Positions 57,962-64,000 of a DNA stretch of 64,000 nucleotides are shown one piece after another. The translations under genes and the position numbers were made by a program. Numbering within the stretch: the stretch's first letter is position 1; each line of letters opens with the position of its first letter. The notes below the pieces were generated by a model. The model was not told the DNA's origin. It saw nothing but the letters and a program-made list of their open reading frames with translations, and made no database searches. Origin of the DNA: Macrocystis pyrifera (lineage: Eukaryota > Sar > Phaeophyceae > Laminariales > Laminariaceae); NCBI GenBank assembly GCA_031763025.1, contig JASSKH010000020.1, forward strand, positions 9,856,528-9,920,527. Reading direction: 5' to 3'.

Positions 57962-58057
57962 TGATATGATATATGATATATTTGTAAAAAAAAAGTGATA
58001 TATGATATGATATGATATCATATCATATCATATATCATATCATATGATATGATATGA
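57962..58057. repeat. hAT left subterminal palindromic array
   Basis: TGATATGATAT and ATATCATATCA words arranged as inverted arms around 58017. Confidence 0.85.
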
Positions 58058-59091
58058 CAGAAAACCCTCCCAAGCGCCCGAGAATCTCCCGAGATCCACT
58101 TTTTTCTTCGAAGTTCCGAGTTCTTCGAAATACCCTGACATGGCTCTTAGCTAATCTAGCTCGCACACAAGGAGCCATCATAGCTTGTCTGCTGTAGTCC
58201 ACAGCAACAGTCGTTCTCACGGCATGGTCTTCTTTGTGGTTCGCGTTGAAGTTGGAGTTGTCATTGTTTAATCTATATAACGAAGATTTTCGTATTTCGG
58301 CTTTTGCTTTTGTGTTAATATTAGTAAAAAGAAAGGCGAAGTGCTGCTGTTGATTTCAGGGTGAAGATTCTAGTATGTGTCGTCAGTGTTATATTGCAGT
58401 CTTCATGATAATCTATTTTGAGGACAAGCGGTTGAAATTGTCTGGTGATTGCACACAGCTAGCTGCTGCTGTGCATGCCTTGGGCCCGAGGTATTCCTGA
58501 TTGTTGCGTGCGTAATACCTTATAGCAATGTGCGCCTTGTTTATTCCGTGGAAGCGAAATATATGCTGTTGCACCACCATGTACGTACGTACGTGGTACG
58601 TATGTACCCCTAGTATAGCTGGTATTTTATACTGGTATAAAACTAAGAAAGCACGTTATAATAATATAGCCTACCAGGTACTATACTGCTGTATATAGTA
58701 TAGGTGTTGTAGGCGAGTAGAGCCTGGTAGAGGAGTTAAATATACTAAATACCACTTAAAAAAATGTAAAGGTTTCCAACAACTATAATAACTCTCGGCA
58801 TCATGCCACATGAATACATCATTATTACTACTGATGCTACTTTATGCTGCTCTTCTCGCTGGCTGTGTGTGTGCATCATCACCCACCTTTCGTCCCAGCT
58901 TGTGCTCGAAAACGTTATACGAGTAATATATACGGTTCGCCCTACTATTACTGACTGACGCTGGACACATGTTTGACTATTGAAATATGTGCTTACCAGC
59001 AGTGCAAGAAGAGCATTACACCCCACCCCAACCCAAGAACGTCCTTGGCTACTGCTGTGTGGCCTCAAAGAAAGCTGAAATCGTGACTTTT

Positions 59092-59313
59092 ATTCCATAT
59101 CATATCACATATCATATGATATGATATCGATATATCATATCATATCGATATCATATCATATGATATGATATATCGATATCATATCATATGATATGATATA
59201 TCGATATCATATCATATGATATGATACGATATGATATATCATATCACGGGTTTTTTTGTGATATTGATACGCTTATATCATATCACATATCATATAATAT
59301 ATCACATTTTGTG
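59092..59313. repeat. hAT right subterminal palindromic array
   Basis: Repeated GATATCATATCATATGATAT units, each a palindrome, with TATCGATA joints. Confidence 0.85.
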
Positions 59314-59436
59314 ATATGATACCGACCTCTAGTCCCAGTACAAGCCGGGAGGCAGGATCTTGAGGTTGGCAGGCTGTTCAGGCAATTTGGTTCCTGTAGG
59401 GATCAAGGTACGGGCAACAACCCAATCCCTGACGCC

Positions 59437-59460
59437 AACCCTAACCCTAACCCTAACCCT
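59437..59460 (-). repeat. Interstitial telomere-type repeat
   Basis: AACCCTAACCCTAACCCTAA-type, four units of CCCTAA, with degenerate units on both sides. Confidence 0.85.
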
Positions 59461-59981
59461 GACCCCAAACCGCAGCCAAAACTGGCCAAAACTGGCCATA
59501 AACGCGGCTGCGCCGCGTTTGCATCGAACCAGAAAAAATCTCAATTGCGGACGACGATTACGAAGTGCAGGCCACGCCACGCATTTTTCGAGTCAAAAAC
59601 ACCCCTAAAGATCTTACTCTCGAGAAACGGGATTTACTTCAGTTCCAGAATGCTCTTGAGTTTAGTTTTTGGCGCAGCGAATCAGTTTTCTCAGGATGGT
59701 CAAAAATAAGGCTGCTTGTCAGAACTGGGGCCAGAAATAATGGATTTTTGAAGATTTTTGATGAAAAATCATGGTGTGCTCAGGTGTGGCAATTTGGGCG
59801 AACAGTAGTTTAACTGCGATCCGGAGAAACGGAAAAGTGCTCAAGAAAGCTCTCGGAAAACTTAGGGAAGCATCCTCTCTGGACAGCAGTCCCGTCCAGA
59901 AAATCGCGGGTTTTCGGTGGAAAAATCCAGTTCTGAGAGCCCTTCGAAAATTCCCAGAAAATAGTTGGTCTAAAAACCTGT
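59461..59981. other. No gene seen
   Basis: Short frames such as 59771-60061 (+) match nothing known. Confidence 0.4.
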
Positions 59982-60046
59982 TATTTCTACCCGTCGACAT
60001 CCAGCACAACCAAGACCAGCGTCCGTGCCCATTCTTCAATCCTATT
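59982..60046 (-). mobile_element. LINE 3' tail fragment
   Basis: The reverse complement has TTGAAGAATGGGCACGGACG, then TTGTGCTGGATGTCGACGGG, then TAGAAATAA. Confidence 0.75.
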
Positions 60047-60320
60047 AATAGAGGTGAATAATAATGATACCAGGTACCAGGTACAAAATATTGTAACAAA
60101 ACTATGCCACAGCAGCAGCAGAGATGTTACAGCTACCAGTACATTGTTGATGCAGTAAGCAGAGTAGACAAAATGCAATATCATGGAGACGTGGTTACAA
60201 CTTGATAGTGGTTCTTTCCGGGGGTAGTGGTTCTATGCTGCGTGAGGCTTGTGAAATCTCTATTAATAGGTTGATTCGGCCGGCTTGGATGCTGTGCCGG
60301 TGCTTAGAAAGGCTCTATTA

Positions 60321-62097
60321 CGGGGGGCATAATAAATAGGACCTAGGGCTGTGTCGGGCATGTTGTATGCAGACGACGCAGGAATAGTCTCGAAGTCGGC
60401 GGAAGGCCTTGCAAGAATGATGACAGTCATCGTGACTGTCTGCGAAGCAGTAGGTCTCACGGTATCCGAGAAGAAGACAGAGACGATGCTCCTACGAACA
60501 CCGGATCAGACGTTTACCACCTCACCGCTCGCGATCGAAGCTGCAGGCCGAAAGTATAAACAGACGACCCATTTTTATACCAAGGAGGCATTATCCACGA
60601 GAACGCTGACCTCTCCTTCGAAATCGAGCGACGAATCCGTCTGATGCGGGCATGCCTCAAACGGTATGGTCCGGAACTGTACGATAGGACGAACGCACCG
60701 CTTAGTCTGAAAGTCCGGATGCTTAAGGCCGAGGTGATTGAGACCTTGCTGTACGGTTGCGTGACGTGGACCCTCAATGCGGACCACTTCGCCAAGCTTC
60801 GATCAGCCCACCACGAAGTCCTTCTGCGAGGCATTGGTTTCCAGCGCCGACTACGCACCGACCACACCACCCTCTCGTATGCGAAGGCGCTCAGGATAGC
60901 ACGATGCGAAAGTATCGAAACGACCAACCGTAAACGGCGACTCTTCTTTGCGGGGGCTGTGGTGCGGCAACACGAGGGGCGATTGCCCAGTCGGTTGATG
61001 TTCGGGACGATCGCTGGTGGGGGGAGCCCGAAACCAGGCGGGCAGCCCAAGACTTGGCCTAGGGCCATTGCTGAGGACCTTAGAGTGTTCGAAGCCACCG
61101 AGGGATCAACGGAAGACTCCCCCTTAGTCTTTGGAGTTGGGACCGCACTGTGGCCCACTGCAGCAAAACAGACGGGAAAGTGGTACCGAGGAATCCTCGA
61201 AGCAGCTGAACAGTTCATGGGCAGGTGGCACGACACTGAGGCAAAGCTGAGTAGACAACGCCGTGCATCCGCTGCAGGTAGTGTTAGAGGCAATGGGGGG
61301 AGGGGTAACAGCAGGAGGGGTAGAAGGAACACCGTACAAGTGTATGTGGGCAGGGGGGGGAACAGGAGGGGTAGAAGGGAAACCGCGGTAGAAGAGAGTA
61401 GCAGAGAGACCGCAGATAGGGTAGCAAGGTACCAGGCGGACTAATAGGTTGGACGTTTAATTGCTACTCGTACCGCCAACTGCTGCGGCCGTTCGGTATG
61501 TATTTTGATTTGTTTTCCCTTCTTATCCTTATGAAAGAAGTACTACATAGTGGGTGGGTGACGAGCGTATTTCGGCCCACTCACTATTGCTCTTTTTACT
61601 TAGTTAAGTGTTCACCGGGATGCATAGTCCCCTTTTTCCTTCTCGTATATTTCCCCTTGCACGTCCCTTTTGGCTCATGCTCGGGGTAAGTATGTATGTG
61701 TCTGAGCTTTGGCTTCCAATTTTATTTATTTATTTGGGATTCTTCTCCTTTTCTTTTTCTTTTTCTTGTTCTTTTTCGGTTTGGTTTCTTCGTTGCTTCT
61801 CTTTCTTTATGGTGTATTTTGGTTGCTGGCGTATGTATGTATGTTGTGTCGGCCGCACCTAGTGCGAAGGCATGGTATTTGCGTAGGCTATTAATGCATT
61901 ACGGTGTGTTATCTCTCTGTCGTAGTCTGTGACCACAGAGCTCGTATCTTTCTAGGGTGAAGAATCAGCACGGACACTGGGCTTGCTGGATGTCGACGAG
62001 TAGAAGAACGGTTTAATGTGAAGAACACACACACACACACGGTAGACACAAAAACCTGTATCTTTTGATCAACAATATTTGGTCTTATTTACTATGG
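60321..62097 (+). mobile_element. MITE of the CGGGGG family split by LINE copy 3
   Basis: The left half, CGGGGGGCATAATAAATAGG then ACCTA (60321-60344), follows TA. The right half resumes after the LINE as GGTAGACACAAAAACC ... ACAATATTTGGTCTTATTT, then ACTATGG (62041-62097). The family reads ACCTAC|GGTA across this point, so the join is clean. Confidence 0.82.
60345..62040 (+). mobile_element. APE-type LINE, copy 3 (RT palm to 3' end)
   Basis: 5' truncated inside reverse transcriptase at AVSGMLYADDAGIV, keeping an intact YADD box. Frames 60351-60644 and 60644-61444 overlap. The first runs out of frame near 60578, where copy 2 reads FLYLGGNIHENADLS, so one small frameshift separates them. The C-terminal part has LLYGCVTWTL, RRLFFAGAVV, LMFGTIAGGG and ends RVARYQAD, stop. 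A T/C-rich 3' UTR follows, ending in GAAGAATCAGCACGGACACT ... TTTAATGTGAAGAACACACA. It is the youngest-looking copy; its UTR is almost identical to 29476-29748. Confidence 0.9.
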
Positions 62098-62103
62098 TTA
62101 TCT

Positions 62104-62219
62104 GGGCTGATTTGACCGGCTCGGGACGCTGTGGCTTGGAAAAACTCTAGGTTGGTTGGGCCGCGAACAAAACACCCCTTGGCCAATCAGAGTGCGTAAA
62201 TAGCAACCTTAGGAAGATC
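62104..62219 (+). mobile_element. Partial CCCTAA-type TIR element
   Basis: The right part only: GGCTTGGAAAAACTCTAGG, TTGGCCAATCAGAGTGCG, TTAGGAAGATC, as in 10934-11224. Confidence 0.65.
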
Positions 62220-62285
62220 CACTCATCCACTCTCAACCTGCAACTACTACAGCCAGTAACTGATGACATCATGCAAAGATGTCAT

Positions 62286-62380
62286 CATGCTTCTACTTGC
62301 ATACGACATGTCAGGCACGACATACACGCTCTATGAAAGAGAGATAATAAAAGAAACAACCTAAAACCAAAAGCGTGTAC
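62286..62380 (-). mobile_element. LINE 3' UTR fragment
   Basis: The reverse complement has GGTTTTAGGTTGTTTCTTTT and GTGTATGTCGTGCCTG; the same piece occurs at 63310-63386. Confidence 0.6.
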
Positions 62381-62384
62381 GTAC

Positions 62385-63005
62385 TGTCTGACGCCGAGGG
62401 GCCGGGCATAGTTGACGAACGCTGGACGATGGTGGCAGACAGGGTAACAAGGTACCATGCGGGCCAGCAGGGAGACCCTGGCTGTGCTACTCGTACCATA
62501 AACTGCTGCCGCTACCTGGAGCATGCCTTGTGCTTTGTTTGGTTTGCCTGTTATTTTTCCCTTGGTTCTTAGTCTTACTCTGTTGACGACTAGTGGTGTT
62601 TTCTTCTTTTTCTTTTTTTTTCCAGCTCGTTCTTTTCAAGTGTCTGCCACGTCCCCTACGTGGGGGTACGATGGTTTGCTGCTATACTGAAGTATATACA
62701 TATACCAGGTATATCTAGTTTCTTTTTTTGTTTCTTTTCTCTTTCGAATTGTCTTTGTTTTTGTTTTTGTTTTTTTCTCTTCGTTTCGTTTTTGTTTCTC
62801 TAGGTCATGGAATGTGTATGTCGTGCCTGTCGTACGCAGTATGATGGCATGGCATTGCATTACATACGTGGCAACGTAGTATCTCTGTGGCGTAGCTTTG
62901 TGACCACAGAACTTGTATCTCTCTAGGTTTGAAGAATCGGCACGGACACTGGTTGTGCTGGATGTCGACGCGTAGAAAGAACGGTTTAATGTGAAGAAAA
63001 CAACA
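62385..63005 (+). mobile_element. Short LINE-derived element, intact copy
   Basis: Begins TGTCTGACGCCGAGGGG, codes GIVDERWTMVADRVTRYHAG, then has a T/C-rich 3' UTR and the conserved end (GACCACAGAACTTGTATC, GAAGAATCGGCACGGACACT, TTTAATGTGAAGAAAAC). Same 5' start as the minus-strand copy at 2663-3540. Confidence 0.7.
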
Positions 63006-63112
63006 ACCTGGCAAACGTAAAACCGTTGTTTCGTGAGAGAGGCTTGTGAAATCTCTATTAATAGGTTGATTCGGCCGGCTTGGACGCTGTGCTGGTGCTT
63101 GTTGTTGTTGTT

Positions 63113-63386
63113 TTCTTCACATTAAACCGTTCTTTCTACCCGTCGACATCCAGCACAACCAGTGTCCGTGCCGGTTCTTCAGTCCTAGAGATACAAGTTC
63201 AAAGCTACGCCACAGAGATTGGAAAGGCATAGCGAATAGGACCTACGGTAGACACATGTATATATTTCGCTTTTTTTACCAACAATATTTGGTCTTATTT
63301 ACTATGGCTAGCTAGCAGGCACGACATACACATTCTATGAAATAGAGACATAAAAGAAACAACCTAAAACCAAAAGCGTGTGTAGA
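63113..63386 (-). mobile_element. LINE 3' UTR split by a MITE
   Basis: Minus-strand LINE tail (TTGAAC..CTGAAGAACCGGCACGG, then GTCGACGGGTAGAAAG) at 63113-63228. The upstream UTR (ATAGAATGTGTATGTCGTGC) resumes at 63310-63386 beyond the MITE. Confidence 0.75.
63231..63308 (+). mobile_element. MITE of the CGGGGG family, diverged ends
   Basis: GCGAATAGGACCTACGGTAG ... AACAATATTTGGTCTTATTT, then ACTATGG, inside a LINE tail. The outer G/C runs are lost. Confidence 0.7.
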
Positions 63387-63705
63387 GCCGGCGTTCCCGT
63401 TGGCTTGGTAGGTGGTCCGCGTGCCTGTCAAGATCAATTTCGTGGGTTCAAGTCTCACCGAGTGCATGCTCATAGGGACTTTTTCTTGCATCAAAAATTG
63501 ATAAGCGGAAAGCGCGAGAGCGTGAGTTAGCTACATTCGATGAAAATCGACGAGCAGTGGGAATGCTGAACCCTATGCGCGACAAAAAATAAAGGCACGT
63601 ACCGGGGGGGAGAAGGGACGACACCTACTACCTGTGACCACGGCTTGTCCAGAAGATCATCGAGGGTAAAACCTCCTACGAGTGGGCTGGAAAGTAGAAG
63701 TGATG
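63387..63705 (+). mobile_element. tRNA-derived SINE, copy 2
   Basis: Same head and body as copy 1: A box TGGCTTGGTAGG (63401-63412) and B box GGTTCAAGTCT (63445-63455). It ends GAAGTGATGAAGAAAAAAA before an AT repeat. No clear target duplication; its left flank is LINE 3' UTR. Confidence 0.85.
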
Positions 63706-63741
63706 AAGAAAAAAATATATATATACAAGACGCTTCGCTCC

Positions 63742-63763
63742 GCGGGCGGCCTACGCCGCCCGC
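63742..63763. repeat. 9-bp GC hairpin
   Basis: GCGGGCGGC / GCCGCCCGC with loop CTAC. Similar CGCTCGCTCA words recur near 63770 and 63960. No gene in 63706-64000. Confidence 0.85.
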
Positions 63764-64000
63764 TATGCTCGCTCAGGAAGGAAACATCAAATTATGCGAA
63801 GCAGACAGAGGTCCATGATTGAATATTGTTTTTTTTATAGCCCCTGTAGTTAGCTGCAAACTGGCGACTTGATAATGCCAAGAGTCCCGCCGCCATGCTT
63901 CAGGAGAAAACAGCTCGGACGCCACATATGCTTCGCGTCGCGGGTGGTTTTCCGCTACGCTCGCTCACACGTCGTACATACGTACATACCCCAGGTAGGG

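Larger units (their letters stand above)
57932..59331. mobile_element. Non-autonomous hAT element
   Basis: 1400 bp with terminal inverted repeats TAGAGGTCGGTATCA (left) and TGATACCGACCTCTA (right), flanked by the perfect 8-bp target duplication GTCCCAGT (57924-57931 and 59332-59339). TIR sequence and 8-bp duplication are hAT hallmarks. The subterminal regions are palindromic ATATGATATG arrays. No transposase is present. The intact duplication suggests a recent insertion. Confidence 0.88.

Noticed and set aside
59437-59460. Chromosome end
   Set aside because: Only four CCCTAA units with ordinary sequence, including LINE copy 3, on both sides; it is interstitial.

Overview
The window is nuclear DNA of an intron-rich eukaryote. 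It has no prokaryotic operons, reads almost entirely non-coding, and shows host genes as short exons with GT..AG borders among many transposable elements. A stramenopile of the brown-alga kind fits best: an LNR/Notch-type gene with a Cys-rich tail, a Fringe-like glycosyltransferase with phase-0 introns, CCCTAA telomere-type repeats, CAG/CTG arrays and mixed copia, LINE and MITE content. This assignment is inference, not proof.

Two host genes are supported. (1) A Fringe/GT31-like glycosyltransferase on the plus strand, with five exons seen between 6985 and 17022; the 5' exons and perhaps one small internal exon are not found. A decayed copy of its last exon lies near 19.15-19.26 kb. (2) A secreted LNR (Lin-12/Notch repeat) protein on the minus strand, 49894-51091; the first exon is not found.

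The rest is layered mobile DNA. 1-6.8 kb: two minus-strand copies of an APE-type LINE, loose LINE 3' tails, a short LINE-derived element and a tRNA-headed SINE with a 10-bp target duplication. Introns of the glycosyltransferase gene: TA-flanked MITEs, a foldback element, a TIR element and a TRIM-like element. 21.2-24.9 kb: unclear coding relics, one resembling Ty3/gypsy RNase H, and a 108-bp repeat. 25082-33732: an LTR element of 8.65 kb with matching LTRs, primer site, polypurine tract and 4-bp target duplication but no recognisable protein; it is built largely of tandem arrays. 34-39 kb: CTG-rich repeats, a 749-bp TIR element and a second TRIM-like copy. 39.2-45.8 kb: broken Ty1/copia fossil DNA in a head-to-head inverted duplication. 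46-49.9 kb: CAG-rich sequence and degenerate tandem arrays. 53-64 kb: more MITEs, a complete non-autonomous hAT element with an 8-bp target duplication, a telomere-like stretch, a third LINE copy inserted into a MITE, and a second SINE copy.

The order of insertion can be read at several places: SINE into LINE-derived 3' UTR, LINE into MITE, MITE into LINE tail, and LINE tails into the LTR element.
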